This document shows, one piece after another, positions 36,864-46,418 of a stretch of DNA of 64,000 nucleotides; positions within the stretch are counted from its first letter, which is position 1, and every line of letters starts with the position of its first letter. Source of the DNA: Natrinema altunense. GTDB lineage: Archaea > Halobacteriota > Halobacteria > Halobacteriales > Natrialbaceae. Location of the stretch: positions 62,001 to 126,000 of the forward strand of contig NZ_JNCS01000009.1 of assembly GCF_000731985.1 (NCBI RefSeq). The letters are read 5' to 3'. The position numbers were made by a program, and so were the translations under genes. The notes under the pieces are model-generated. The model was not told the DNA's origin. It did not search any database and was given only the letters and a program-made list of their open reading frames with translations.

Positions 36864-37559
36864 ATGGACCGACGGCAGTTCATCGGCGCGCTCGCGGCCG
36901 GCGTGATCGGGACGGCGGCCGGCTGCCTCAGCGGTATCGACGACATGACGACGTTTTCGGCAGCGCCGGCGCGCGTCTCGGAAGAAGCGGCCGCCGAGGC
37001 CGGCTACGAGTACCGGGGGACGAGACGACGGGTCGACGAGGAACGCGTCGGCGGCGAGGACATCGAAGCGACGAGTTACGTCAGCACGTACGATCGGGCG
37101 ATCGACTTGCCGGCCGAGCAGTTCGGCGACGAGCCGGTTCGATCCGGCGTGTTCGGCGTGCTCACGACGCCGCAGGTTCGCGTCGGTGACGCGGATTTCA
37201 ACCCGGTGAGCGATCTCTCGAACAGGGAGATCGCCGACCGCATTCAGGACCACTACGCGGGCCTCACGATCGAACGGGCCGTCGGCGGTCGCGCGCTCGA
37301 GGCACTGGGCGAGCGCTTTTCGTTCCAGACGTACGGGGGAACGGCAACGCTGCAGGACGAGTACGAGGCCGATATCGTTCTCGACATCGTCCAGCGCGAC
37401 CACGAGGACGACCACATCGTCGTGGCCGCCGTGTATCCCGCCGCCGACGTCGTGCCGGGCGAGACCGCGCGGATCGATACGCTGGTTCGCGGTCTCGAGC
37501 ACTACGACGATCTCGAGGTCGATCTCGTCGAGGACGGTGCGGACGGCGGCGAGGAGTGA
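36864..37559 (+). CDS. Twin-arginine lipoprotein, DUF6517-like
   Basis: The 231-residue product starts MDRRQFIGALAAGVIGTAAG with a Tat motif (DRRQF) and a lipobox at AAGC (Cys21), so it is lipid-anchored outside the cell. The mature part (GYEYRGTRRRVDEERV, then VLTTPQVRVGDADFNPVSDL) matches the pattern I know as DUF6517, a haloarchaeal family of unknown role. The last part is acidic. The ATG at 36864 is the only start that puts the signal at the N-terminus. It follows the kinase gene by 88 nt. Confidence 0.8.
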   Translation: MDRRQFIGALAAGVIGTAAGCLSGIDDMTTFSAAPARVSEEAAAEAGYEYRGTRRRVDEERVGGEDIEATSYVSTYDRAIDLPAEQFGDEPVRSGVFGVLTTPQVRVGDADFNPVSDLSNREIADRIQDHYAGLTIERAVGGRALEALGERFSFQTYGGTATLQDEYEADIVLDIVQRDHEDDHIVVAAVYPAADVVPGETARIDTLVRGLEHYDDLEVDLVEDGADGGEE

Positions 37560-37629
37560 GTCCAGCCGAATCGACGGCTCGGGAAGTCGCCACGAGAGGT
37601 GACAGCGGATCGGCGACTGCGGAGCGCGT

Positions 37630-38703
37630 TCAGAGGCCGATCGCGGTGGCGATCGAGAGCCCGCTTGCGAGCGCCCCGAGCAGGTAGCCGCCGATCGCGC
37701 CGCCGTTGAGCAGCGGCAGTCCGGCGTGGGCCCGCCCCTCGAGAACCATGTACATGAGCGCGAGCAGGCCGGCGATCGTGCCGACCGCCGCGCCGAGGGC
37801 CGGCAGGTTCACCGCGAGGACGGGGACGGAAAGGGTGCCGGCGTCGAGGAACGCCGCCGCGCTAGCCACGAGCACCGTCGGAATGACGGCGTCGCCGAGG
37901 CCGATGAACAGCGCGTCCCGATCGAGCGCGCCGTCCGCGTCCGATCCGGCGTCGGCAGCCGCGTCGGTATCGTCGGGGTCGGCTGCATCGCCGTCCGTGG
38001 CGTCATCGCCGAGCGCGTCACCGGCGGGATCGTCGTGCGGCTCAGTTTCGGTGCCGCCGTCCTCGAGAACGTCGTCGGTGCTGCCGGCCGCGCGGTAGGA
38101 GTACGAGAGGGTCAGCGGGACGACGAGCACGACGGGAATCTTGAGGTCCATCACGCCCTCGGCGAGGTCGAGCATGTGTTCGGTGCCGTAGACGCTGATG
38201 GCGTCGTAGATCGCGAGCGCCGAGAGCAACAGCAGTGCGGGAAGGAGGCCGAAGCTGATCCCGAACAGGGCGGCGGCACCGGCCCCCATCACCACCCCCG
38301 CGCCGTCGATGACGTACCACTCGGGATACCACAGGAGTGCGCCGCCGACGGCCAGCGAGGCGACGATCGCGAGCCCGCTTGCGACCCCTTCGGAGACGAA
38401 CGGGTCGACGACCGCGGGGACGAGTTCGGCGAAGACGTACCACGAGATCATCACGCTCACGCCGATGAGCAGGAGTCGAATGAGGCGGTCGAGGTCGTAC
38501 TTGAACGCGGCGAGCATGAGCCCGGTCGCGACGAGCATGACGCCGACGTAGAGGATGCTGTTGGTCGGGTCGTCGGGGTTTTCGACGGCCTGTCGGCCCG
38601 ATTCGGTGAACGGGTCGACCAACGCCAGCGCGCCGAGTTGGACGCCGAGAAACAGGCAGACCGTCGCGCCGACGGCGGCGAGGACCCGAGTGCGGTCGTT
38701 CAT
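37630..38703 (-). CDS. Presenilin-family aspartyl protease homologue (PSH)
   Basis: The 357-residue product is a polytopic membrane protein with the two catalytic aspartates of the presenilin/signal peptide peptidase group: YD at Y166-D167 (ALAIYDAISVYG) and GxGD at G268-D271 (FIGLGDAVIP). Between them a very acidic loop (about 207-263) replaces a short loop. A PAL-like segment (GLPLLNGGAIGG) near the C-terminus reads PLL instead of PAL. It should cleave membrane helices within the bilayer; the substrate is unknown. Start at 38703 (MNDRTRVLAAVG) fits the first helix. Confidence 0.9.
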   Translation of the reverse strand: MNDRTRVLAAVGATVCLFLGVQLGALALVDPFTESGRQAVENPDDPTNSILYVGVMLVATGLMLAAFKYDLDRLIRLLLIGVSVMISWYVFAELVPAVVDPFVSEGVASGLAIVASLAVGGALLWYPEWYVIDGAGVVMGAGAAALFGISFGLLPALLLLSALAIYDAISVYGTEHMLDLAEGVMDLKIPVVLVVPLTLSYSYRAAGSTDDVLEDGGTETEPHDDPAGDALGDDATDGDAADPDDTDAAADAGSDADGALDRDALFIGLGDAVIPTVLVASAAAFLDAGTLSVPVLAVNLPALGAAVGTIAGLLALMYMVLEGRAHAGLPLLNGGAIGGYLLGALASGLSIATAIGL

Positions 38704-38800
38704 GGCGCGGCGTTTGCACCCCGTTCCTATTGGCCTTTCCACTTCGAGGTCGCCGAAAAAAGAGCGATCGGTTCCGAACGGAACGCCGTCGGATCGGGCG

Positions 38801-39061
38801 TTACCGGGCGTACAACGTCGATCCGACCAGCGACGGCAGGTGTGTCCCGTCGTCGGGGGTCACCGCCAGATAGGGCCGCGAAACCGGTCCGAAGACGTCG
38901 ACGACGCGGCCGACGGTCTCGAGGTCGTCGTCGATGACCATCGTCCCGATATCGTCGCGGTGGCCGTCGATATCGGTGGCGCGCTCGCCGCTGTCACCCT
39001 CGTCCGCCCGCAGGATTGCGAGCCCCTGTGCAGTACGGACGACCGTTCCAACCCGATGCAT
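38801..39061 (-). CDS. gar1: H/ACA ribonucleoprotein protein Gar1-like
   Basis: The 86-residue product is a small beta-barrel protein with MHRVGTVVRTAQGLAILRA, DDIGTMVIDDDLETVGRVVD and VFGPVSRPYLAVTPDDG, the Gar1 core pattern (a VDVFGPVxxPY segment is diagnostic). Gar1 binds Cbf5 in the H/ACA complex that makes pseudouridine in rRNA. The gene starts one base after the stop of srp19, so the two are coupled, a neighbour pair known in haloarchaea. Confidence 0.9.
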   Translation of the reverse strand: MHRVGTVVRTAQGLAILRADEGDSGERATDIDGHRDDIGTMVIDDDLETVGRVVDVFGPVSRPYLAVTPDDGTHLPSLVGSTLYAR

Positions 39062-39062
39062 G

Positions 39063-39344
39063 TTACTCACGCATCGCGACGACGTACGCCGCGACGGCCT
39101 GAACGAGGTCGTTTTTCGTCGAGTCGTCGGCCCCGCGGACGACGACGCGGCCCCGTTCGGCCCAGTGTTCTCGAGAGTAGGCTTTGTCCCGCTCGATCGT
39201 GGCGTCGTACCCGATCTGCTGGACGGCCTTCGCGATCTCGTCGACCGTCGGCTCCTCGACCGCCAGATCCTGGGATACGCGCCGTCCCTCGGCCCGCGAG
39301 AGGGACGCATCGAGATAGGCGGGCCAGATAACGTTCTCGACCAT
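39063..39344 (-). CDS. srp19: Signal recognition particle protein SRP19
   Basis: The 93-residue product binds the tips of helices 6 and 8 of SRP RNA and helps SRP54 to assemble. Family segments are visible: [19 protein letters not shown] at the start (the strand-loop with basic residues that contacts RNA) and a middle helix [15 protein letters not shown]. The ATG at 39344 gives normal length; the longer frame from 39554 is noncoding read-through. It lies directly upstream of gar1. Confidence 0.93.
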   Translation of the reverse strand: MVENVIWPAYLDASLSRAEGRRVSQDLAVEEPTVDEIAKAVQQIGYDATIERDKAYSREHWAERGRVVVRGADDSTKNDLVQAVAAYVVAMRE

Positions 39345-39441
39345 GCGCGTCCCTGGGAGGTCCGGCGAGTAAACCCTTTTCAAAACGATACGTAACTGGC
39401 TCCGAACTGAACGGGGGAGTGGCCGAAAAGGGTCGCTCGGA

Positions 39442-40521
39442 TTATCGACGCCGTGTGGCGATCCCGAGAGTGGCCAACAGGGTGACGACGGCGACGGGGA
39501 CCCCAAATCCGGGGATGGCGCTCTCGCCGCTTGCCGCGTCGGTATCGGTCTCATCGCTGCTCCCGTCGCCGTTCTCGGGAGCCGCCTCGAGATCGTCGCT
39601 CACCTGTTCGTAGGCCTCGGGATGCACCGTCTCGACGAGATCGATGATCGTGGAGACGATTCCCGGTGCGGGCTGGTTCATCCGATTCGCGTCGACCGCG
39701 ATGACGTTGTCGTTCCGGGATGCCGTCGTCGCCCGAATCGACTCGTGAATCGGGGGCTCCTCCCTGTCGTCGGGATAGACGATCCACTCGGGGTTCTCGT
39801 TGACGACCGTCTCGGGATTGATCGACCCGTAGCCCTCGATGCCGGCGCGGTCCGCGACGGGTTCCAGCCCCGCCGTCGTCATCGCATCGTGGATGAACGT
39901 CCCCGAACCGGCGGTGTAGCCGTCGCCCATCGCGTAGTACGCCAGCGGGCGGTCGGTCCCCTCGAGCGCCCGGTCGATGATCGCGAGTTGCTCGTCCATC
40001 CAGTCGACCGTCGCTTCGGCCCCGTCGCACTCGCCGGTGAGTCGGCCGGTCGTCAGGATGTTGTCGCGAACGTCGGCGATCGATTCGGCGTCGTCGAACT
40101 GGTAGACGGTAAGTCCGGCGGCACGGAGTTGCGCGATGGTTTCGCCGTCGGTCGTATTGGCGGCCACGACGAGGTCGGGATCGAGATCGACCACTCGTTC
40201 GGGAAGAACCTCGTAGCCGTCGGTGACGGCCGTTCGGTCACCCATCTCGAGGTCGCTCGTCGCCGGGTTGTCGGGCAGCCCGACGAGGCGGTCCTCGGCC
40301 CCGATTTCGAACATCGTCCGGGCGTCGCTCGGCTGGAGCGCGACGACGGAGTCGGGCGGGTCCTCGAGCGTCACCGTCTCGCCCGTGGCGTCGGTGACCT
40401 CGAGCGGGAACTCGCACTCGACCGACGAGTCGGGGCCGTCGGTCGATTGTCCGGTGACAGCGGGTGCGAACGCCGAAATGGCGATCAGTACGGCCAGGAA
40501 GACGGGGAGCGATCGTCGCAT
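39442..40521 (-). CDS. btuF: BtuF-type ABC substrate-binding protein with PGF-CTERM anchor
   Basis: The 359-residue product has a Sec-type signal (about 1-25), a periplasmic-binding fold of the FepB/BtuF type ([60 protein letters not shown]) and a Ser/Thr/Asp linker followed by a C-terminal PGF-CTERM helix with RRR end ([11 protein letters not shown]...TRRR). It is therefore exported and anchored at the outer face after processing. It is divergent from the permease gene 58 nt away. Vitamin B12 is the usual cargo of this neighbour set; a siderophore is possible. Confidence 0.88.
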   Translation of the reverse strand: MRRSLPVFLAVLIAISAFAPAVTGQSTDGPDSSVECEFPLEVTDATGETVTLEDPPDSVVALQPSDARTMFEIGAEDRLVGLPDNPATSDLEMGDRTAVTDGYEVLPERVVDLDPDLVVAANTTDGETIAQLRAAGLTVYQFDDAESIADVRDNILTTGRLTGECDGAEATVDWMDEQLAIIDRALEGTDRPLAYYAMGDGYTAGSGTFIHDAMTTAGLEPVADRAGIEGYGSINPETVVNENPEWIVYPDDREEPPIHESIRATTASRNDNVIAVDANRMNQPAPGIVSTIIDLVETVHPEAYEQVSDDLEAAPENGDGSSDETDTDAASGESAIPGFGVPVAVVTLLATLGIATRRR

Positions 40522-40579
40522 CGCACGATCCTCCACCCTACTTCAACAAATATTTGCCCACTGCAAGTTTGGTTGCCAT

Positions 40580-41677
40580 ATGTACCGACCGGTCCGAACG
40601 GCGGCATGGTCGGCCGGGTTAGTCGTTCTGCTGGTCGTCGTTTCCCTCACCAGCGCCGCCCTCGGCCCGGTCAGGATCGACCTCGTGACGGTCGCGATGG
40701 CGATGCTGAACGCGATCGTCGTCCCCGCAGGCGTAACCGTCGGCAGCGCCTCGATTCCCCTCCTCGGCCTCTCCGTGCCGGTTCCCGGACTCGAGTACGC
40801 CGCGGTCTTTTCGTTCGACGTTCCGGCGACGCGCCAGATCATCGTCGCGGACATTCGGTTACCCCGCATCGCGCTCGCGGCGACGGTCGGGCTCGCACTC
40901 GCCGCCGCGGGAACCGTGATGCAGGGGTTCTTTCGAAACCCGCTGGCCGATCCGTCTATCATCGGCGTCTCCTCCGGTGCCGCCGCGGGGGCGGTCGCCG
41001 CCATCGCGTTTCCGGCGCTGGTTCCGTTCGGGGGGCTTCACCTCTCGGCGTTCGTCGGCGCGCTCGCGACGGCGTTTCTGGTCTACGCGATCGCGACCGA
41101 CGGGGGACGGACGCCGGTCGCGACGCTGTTGCTCGCCGGCGTCGCGGTCCAGGCGTTCCTCGGTGCGATGATTTCCTACATGCTCGTCCACAGCGGCGAC
41201 TCGCTGCGGGAAGCCGTCTTCTGGATGATGGGACGTCTCAACAACAGCCAGTGGAGCGACGTGGCGTTCGCGTTCCCGATCACGCTGGTCGGCGTCCTCG
41301 TTTTGTGTGCGTTCAGACGGGACCTGAACGTCCTCCTGCTCGGCGAGGAGGACGCTCACCACCTCGGCATCGAGGTCGAACGCACCAAACTGCTCTTGCT
41401 CGCGCTCGCGAGCGTCATTACCGCCGCCGGCGTCGCGGTCGCGGGTATCATCGGCTTCGTCGGGCTCGTCGTCCCGCACATCATGCGGCTCGTCGTCGGC
41501 CCCGATCACCGAATCCTGTTGCCGACCAGCGCGCTCGCCGGCGCGTCGTTCCTGGTCGCGACCGATACGATCGCCCGGGCCGGTCCCGCCGTCGTCCCCG
41601 TCGGGATCATCACGGCGGCGCTCGGCGCACCGTTCTTCCTGTTTCTGCTCACCCGTCGGGAGGTGCATTCGGTATGA
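40580..41677 (+). CDS. btuC: BtuC-type ABC permease (FecCD family)
   Basis: The 365-residue product has about ten membrane helices and the FecCD family motif in [20 protein letters not shown] (about 94-113) and [17 protein letters not shown] near 300. It forms the import channel for the corrinoid or iron-chelate carried by BtuF. The ATG at 40580 follows an AT-rich divergent promoter region shared with btuF (AAATATTT, 40548-40555, about 25-30 nt before the ATG). Its stop overlaps the ATPase start by 4 nt. Confidence 0.9.
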   Translation: MYRPVRTAAWSAGLVVLLVVVSLTSAALGPVRIDLVTVAMAMLNAIVVPAGVTVGSASIPLLGLSVPVPGLEYAAVFSFDVPATRQIIVADIRLPRIALAATVGLALAAAGTVMQGFFRNPLADPSIIGVSSGAAAGAVAAIAFPALVPFGGLHLSAFVGALATAFLVYAIATDGGRTPVATLLLAGVAVQAFLGAMISYMLVHSGDSLREAVFWMMGRLNNSQWSDVAFAFPITLVGVLVLCAFRRDLNVLLLGEEDAHHLGIEVERTKLLLLALASVITAAGVAVAGIIGFVGLVVPHIMRLVVGPDHRILLPTSALAGASFLVATDTIARAGPAVVPVGIITAALGAPFFLFLLTRREVHSV

Positions 41678-43011
41678 CCGACGCCGATCGCGGCGACGAC
41701 GAACGGGACTCCGGGTTCGGACCCGAGCCGGTGACCGTCTCCATCGACGGCTGTTCCCTCGCGTTCGGTGATCTTTCGGTGCTCGAGGGGATCTCCCTCA
41801 CGATCGAGCCCGGCGAGTTCGTCGGTATCATCGGACCCAACGGGGCCGGGAAGACCACGCTATTGCGGGCGATCAGCGGCGCGCTCGAGCCCGATTCGGG
41901 AACGGTACGGATCGACGGCGTCGACGTCCACGACCTCTCCTCGCGGGCCTCGAGCCGGCTCGTCTCCGTCGTGCCCCAGGACACGTCGCTCTCGTTTTCC
42001 TTCCCGGCCCGCGACGTCGTCGAGATGGGGCGACAGCCACATCGCTCGCGGTTCTCCTCGCCGGGCCCCGAAGACCGCGCTGCGGTCGAGCGCGCCCTCG
42101 AGCGGACCCGCACGGCAGAGTTGGCCGACCGGCCGATCGACGAGATCAGCGGCGGCCAGCGACAGCGCGTTGTCCTGGCGCGCGCGATCGCCCAGGAAAC
42201 GCCGGTCACGGTGCTCGACGAACCGACGGCAAGTCTCGATATCAATCATCAGATCGAGACGCTCGAACTCGTCCGCGACCTGGTCGCGGAGGGACGGACC
42301 GTGGTCGCGGCGATTCACGATCTGAATCTGGCCGCGCGGTACTGCGATCGGCTCGTGTTGCTCGCCGACGGCGCGGTCGCCCGGGACGGACCTCCCGCGA
42401 GCGTTCTGACCGGCGATGCCCTCGCGGCGTCGTTCGACGCGAACGCGGTCGTCATGCCCAACCCGGTGACGGGAACCGAAACGGTGACCGCGTTCAGGGC
42501 CGACTGCCACGCCGATTCCCACCCGGAGCGCGTCCACGTGGTGGGGAGTGGAGTCGCCGCTGCCGGCGTCGTCGCTCGATTGAGCGCCGCGGGAATCGAC
42601 GTGACGCTCGGCCCGGTCTCGAGCGGCGATACCGCGGCCGAAACGGCGCGGTCGATCGGCATCGAGCACCTCGAAACCGAGCCGTTCGCGACGCTCTCCC
42701 CCGCGGAGCTGGAGGCTGCCGAGACGCTGATTCGTGATGCCGGCGTAACGGTCCTCGCCGATTTCGTGGTCGGGTCCGGAACCCGAGCGCTCCTCGAGGT
42801 GGTCGACGATGCCGAATCGCTCGTCCTGATCGAAACGCGGCCATTCGAGGAGCGGAACTTCGCCGGCAGTGCCGCCCGAAACCGGTACGAGAGCTATCGA
42901 GAGCGTGCGATCGAAGTCCCACGGCGTCGCGTGCTCGATGCGGTCACAGCGGGTGACGGGAATCGGCCACAGTCCCAGCCGTCGCCGTCGATCGATCCGA
43001 CCGACGAATGA
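41674..43011 (+). CDS. btuD: BtuD-type ABC ATPase with extra C-terminal domain
   Basis: The product has 445 residues. The ABC domain (about 18-255) has Walker [10 protein letters not shown], the signature ISGGQRQRV, Walker B VTVLDEPT and the switch histidine in [12 protein letters not shown]. Residues about 270-445 form an added domain opening with a glycine-rich strand ([17 protein letters not shown]) that looks Rossmann-like and is absent from typical 250-residue BtuD proteins; similar long forms are known in haloarchaea. This domain could sense the cargo or energy state (inference). It starts inside the btuC stop codon. Confidence 0.9.
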   Translation: MTDADRGDDERDSGFGPEPVTVSIDGCSLAFGDLSVLEGISLTIEPGEFVGIIGPNGAGKTTLLRAISGALEPDSGTVRIDGVDVHDLSSRASSRLVSVVPQDTSLSFSFPARDVVEMGRQPHRSRFSSPGPEDRAAVERALERTRTAELADRPIDEISGGQRQRVVLARAIAQETPVTVLDEPTASLDINHQIETLELVRDLVAEGRTVVAAIHDLNLAARYCDRLVLLADGAVARDGPPASVLTGDALAASFDANAVVMPNPVTGTETVTAFRADCHADSHPERVHVVGSGVAAAGVVARLSAAGIDVTLGPVSSGDTAAETARSIGIEHLETEPFATLSPAELEAAETLIRDAGVTVLADFVVGSGTRALLEVVDDAESLVLIETRPFEERNFAGSAARNRYESYRERAIEVPRRRVLDAVTAGDGNRPQSQPSPSIDPTDE

Positions 43012-43260
43012 CGACTGCCGGCTGTCGACGGTGAGCGCGGTCAAGCGGGTATTACACGATCAAAACGCGTTCCGAGACCGAGACGTCCGACCGAGATCGA
43101 CACCAGTACAGCGGGCGGAACCCGATCGGCTCGCAACGGGAGCCGGTATCCGTTTCGTCGATCGGGAAGCGAATCAATGCCCGCTTCCCCCGTCAAACCT
43201 CACTCTGTCTCGAGAAACGGGAGCACGCTTTTTTCGTCGTCGCCGGAGTCGACGCGATGT

Positions 43261-43713
43261 ATGACCCGCTCCGAACGGACGCGGCGAACGGCACTCGAAC
43301 TCATCGGTGCGACGGCTGCGGCCACCGGTGTAGCGGGCGCGGTGACCGCCCAGGAGAACGGGAACGAGGAGGAAGAGGAAACCGATCGGCGTCCGATCAT
43401 CCTCGCTGGCCGAATCGACCACTGGTACGGCATCGCACCCGAGGAGATCGAAGGCGAAGAGAACCCGACGCTGGAGTTCGAGGACGGAGAGGCGTACGAG
43501 CTCGTCTGGATCAACGCCGACGGCGCCGAGCACGAACTGGTCCTCGAGAGCGACGACGGGGAGGAACTCGAGGCATCCGACTCGTCGGAGACGGGGGGCG
43601 AGACAGTATCGGTGACGTTCGAGGCGGACGAGGACGTCACCGAGTACTACTGTGCGTTCCATCCCGAGTCGATGCGCGGTGACGTCGAGTTCGACGGCGG
43701 GTTCGACCTCTAA
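43261..43713 (+). CDS. Exported cupredoxin (halocyanin/plastocyanin-like)
   Basis: The 150-residue product has a Tat-like signal (RTRRTALELIGATAAATGVA) without a lipobox and a cupredoxin domain from about residue 45. Type I copper ligands fit H91 (EHELVL), C131, H134 and M138 (YYCAFHPESMRG). Such proteins carry electrons outside the cell membrane. A Glu run (36-40) precedes the domain. The ATG at 43261 puts the twin arginines at residues 8-9; a T-rich TATA-like box (CTTTTTTC) is about 25-33 nt upstream. Confidence 0.85.
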   Translation: MTRSERTRRTALELIGATAAATGVAGAVTAQENGNEEEEETDRRPIILAGRIDHWYGIAPEEIEGEENPTLEFEDGEAYELVWINADGAEHELVLESDDGEELEASDSSETGGETVSVTFEADEDVTEYYCAFHPESMRGDVEFDGGFDL

Positions 43714-43856
43714 TCGAACGGGCACGACGAGCAGGGGCCGAGACCGAAGCGGAATCGAAGAGCGAGACGGGAGACGACGGGACCGGGTAGTGGCTGGTCC
43801 GCCGCGACGGCGCGGACTGGACGGTTTTTTACCCCTCCGCCACCGAGTGGCCGCCA

Positions 43857-45725
43857 ATGACTGACTACGATTACGAGGCGCTTGGCCTCGTCGCCGGGCT
43901 GGAGATCCACCAGCAACTCGACACGGCGACGAAGCTGTTCTGTCAGTGTCCGACCGCCCTCCGGGAGCCCGAGGAGTCGACGCGCAGCTTCACGCGCTAC
44001 CTCCACCCGACTCGGAGCGAACTGGGCGAACTCGACGACGCCGCCGTCGAGGAGAGCAAGGTCGAACGGGAGTTCGAGTACCTCGCCTACGATACGACCT
44101 GTCTCGTCGAAGAGGACGACGAACCGCCCCACGAGTTGGACGAAGAGGCCCTCGAGACGACCCTCGAGGTCGCCCAGCTGATGGACATGAAGCCGGTCGA
44201 TCAAGCCCACGTCATGCGCAAGATCGTCGTCGACGGCTCGAACACGACGGGGTTCCAGCGCTCGTCGCTGATCGCCACCGACGGCGAGATCGAGACCAGC
44301 GAGGGCACCGTCGGGATCGAGGACATGCTGCTCGAGGAGGAGAGCGCCCAGCGCGTCGCGGAGACCGACGACGGGGTGCGCTACAGCCTCGATCGACTCG
44401 GCATTCCGCTGGTCGAGATCGGGACGAGGCCGGACATTTCGAGCCCCGAACAGGCGCTCGAGGCGGCCGAACGGATCGGGATGTTGCTGCGCTCGACCGG
44501 GAAGGTCAAGCGCGGACTGGGGACGATCCGCCAGGACGTCAACGTCTCCATCGCGGAGGGCGCTCGCGTCGAGATCAAGGGCGTCCAGAGCCTCGACGAC
44601 ATCGACGACATCGTCCGCAACGAGGTCGCCCGACAGGCCGAACTGGTCGAGATCCGGGACGAACTCGCGGATCGCGACGCGTCGGTCGGTGACCGACGGG
44701 ACGTGACCGAGGTCTTCGAGGACACCGACAGCGGCGTCATCGCGGGGGCACTGAACGCCGGTGGGTCCGTCACGGCGGTCCCGCTGTATGGCTTCGACGG
44801 GATCGTGGGTCGCGAGATCGCTCCCGACCGCCGGCTCGGGACCGAACTCTCGGATCACGCGAAGCGCCACGGCGCGGGCGGGATCTTCCACACCGACGAA
44901 CTGCCTGCGTACGGGGTCACGGAGGACGAGGTCACGGCCCTGCGCGAGGCGGTCGGTGCGGGTCCCGAGGACGCCGTCGCGATCGTCGCCGCGGAGACGG
45001 ACGTGGCCGAGGCCGCCATCGAGGCCGCCGCCGAGCGCGCCGAAACCGCGCTCGAGGGAGTGCCCGAAGAAACGCGGGGTGCGAACGACGACGGGACGAC
45101 CCGCTATCTCCGTCCCCTGCCGGGCGCGGCGCGAATGTACCCCGAAACGGACGTGCCGCCGGTCGAACCCGACCCGAGCGACGTCCCCGAACCCGAACTC
45201 CTGACGGAGAAGGTCGACCGCTATCAGGAGGAGTTCGACCTCGGCGAGGGGCTGGCCGAGCAGGTCGCCTTCGGCGAGTACATGCCCCTGTTCGAGGCTG
45301 TCGTGGCCGACGGGATCGATCCGACGCTGGCCGCGACGACGCTCGAGTCGACGCTGACGGAACTCCGACGCGACGACGTACCCGTCGAAAAGCTGACTCG
45401 GGACCATCTCGAAGACGTCCTCCGCATGGTCGAGGACGGCGACCTCCCCAACGAGGGCGTGCCGGACCTGCTCGAGGCGTTGGCCGAGGACCCGGACCGA
45501 ACGGCTGCGGCGGCGGCCGACGACGCCGGACTCGGCGGGGCCGATGAGGCGGAGGTCCGCGAGGCGATCGTCGAGGTCGTCGACCGAAACGGCGACCAGG
45601 TCGAAGAAGAGGGCATGCAGGCATTCTCGGGACTCATGGGCGAGTGTATGGGTGCGCTCCGCGGGAAGGCCGACGGCGACCTCGTCAGCGAACTCCTCCG
45701 CGAGGAGATTCAGAAGCGAACGTAG
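43857..45725 (+). CDS. gatE: Glu-tRNA(Gln) amidotransferase subunit E
   Basis: GatE with GatD converts Glu-tRNA(Gln) to Gln-tRNA(Gln) in archaea, replacing GlnRS. The 622-residue length is normal. The GatB-like core begins YEALGLVAGLEIHQQLDTAT with the zinc-type cysteines LFCQCP, followed by the archaeal AspRS-like insertion (about 280-400) and the C-terminal YqeY-like helical domain (EEGMQAFSGLMGECMGALRG). The T-rich TATA-like GGTTTTTTACC (43822-43832) lies about 25-35 nt before the ATG. No gatD in the window. Confidence 0.96.
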   Translation: MTDYDYEALGLVAGLEIHQQLDTATKLFCQCPTALREPEESTRSFTRYLHPTRSELGELDDAAVEESKVEREFEYLAYDTTCLVEEDDEPPHELDEEALETTLEVAQLMDMKPVDQAHVMRKIVVDGSNTTGFQRSSLIATDGEIETSEGTVGIEDMLLEEESAQRVAETDDGVRYSLDRLGIPLVEIGTRPDISSPEQALEAAERIGMLLRSTGKVKRGLGTIRQDVNVSIAEGARVEIKGVQSLDDIDDIVRNEVARQAELVEIRDELADRDASVGDRRDVTEVFEDTDSGVIAGALNAGGSVTAVPLYGFDGIVGREIAPDRRLGTELSDHAKRHGAGGIFHTDELPAYGVTEDEVTALREAVGAGPEDAVAIVAAETDVAEAAIEAAAERAETALEGVPEETRGANDDGTTRYLRPLPGAARMYPETDVPPVEPDPSDVPEPELLTEKVDRYQEEFDLGEGLAEQVAFGEYMPLFEAVVADGIDPTLAATTLESTLTELRRDDVPVEKLTRDHLEDVLRMVEDGDLPNEGVPDLLEALAEDPDRTAAAAADDAGLGGADEAEVREAIVEVVDRNGDQVEEEGMQAFSGLMGECMGALRGKADGDLVSELLREEIQKRT

Positions 45726-45758
45726 CCCGGTAGCCGGCGTCTCGTTTTCCCGCGGTCG

Positions 45759-46238
45759 TCACTCGACGAGTTCCTCGAGCAGCGTCTCGAGGCTGTAGCT
45801 CTGAAGCGCGTCCCGTTCTTCGATCGCCGAAATGACGAACGTCGAGTCGGTCCGTTCGACGCCCTCGAGTTGTTCGAACTCGGCGATCAGGCGTTCGACC
45901 ATGCCGCTGTCGCTCAGGCGCGCGACGACGATGAAGTCCGTCTCGCCCATCGTGAAATAGACGTTCGTGACTCCTTCGACGGTCAGGAGCCGATCCGCGA
46001 ACGTCTCGTAGGAGCCCTGATAGTCCGCGTGCACCTCGATCAACACGGTGACACCCAGGCCGAGTTCCTCGAGATCGATATCGTAGCGGTCGTTCTCGAT
46101 GACGCCCTCGTCCCGGAGGTTGTTGAGCCGATAGTGGATCGTCGAGATCGGGATGTCGGTCGCCTCGTGGAGCCGTTCGGGGCTCCCCGTCTCGAGTTCG
46201 GCGATCGCCTTGAGGAGGCGCACGTCGCGTTCGTCCAT
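45759..46238 (-). CDS. Lrp/AsnC family regulator
   Basis: The 159-residue product has an N-terminal helix-turn-helix (MDERDVRLLKAIAELETGSP; DIPISTIHYRLNNLRDEGVI) and a C-terminal RAM/ligand domain (VTVLIEVHADYQGSYETFA; VYFTMGETDFIVVARLSDSG). This is the standard Lrp/AsnC layout; effectors are often amino acids. The ATG at 46238 is preferred over 46265. It is divergent from the EamA transporter gene at 46419, which may be one of its targets. Confidence 0.88.
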   Translation of the reverse strand: MDERDVRLLKAIAELETGSPERLHEATDIPISTIHYRLNNLRDEGVIENDRYDIDLEELGLGVTVLIEVHADYQGSYETFADRLLTVEGVTNVYFTMGETDFIVVARLSDSGMVERLIAEFEQLEGVERTDSTFVISAIEERDALQSYSLETLLEELVE

Positions 46239-46418
46239 AGGACGGCGTTCGGCCCCAACCGGCATGTGTTTTCCGACCGACGTAATTGGATATTTCTACA
46301 ACTAGAGGCGAACCAGTGGCTGCCGATTCGAAATTCATTCATATGTGTGGTCTTTGGTTCTCAAAACACGGTGCGCTTGTAGAAGGATCTAAATACGGCC
46401 GTGATTTCCGAATGGAAT

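Noticed and set aside
39622..43011. Frame of 1129 codons running from btuF antisense into btuD
   Set aside because: Only the part from 41674 on is a real ABC ATPase; upstream residues are antisense to btuF or out of frame with btuC.
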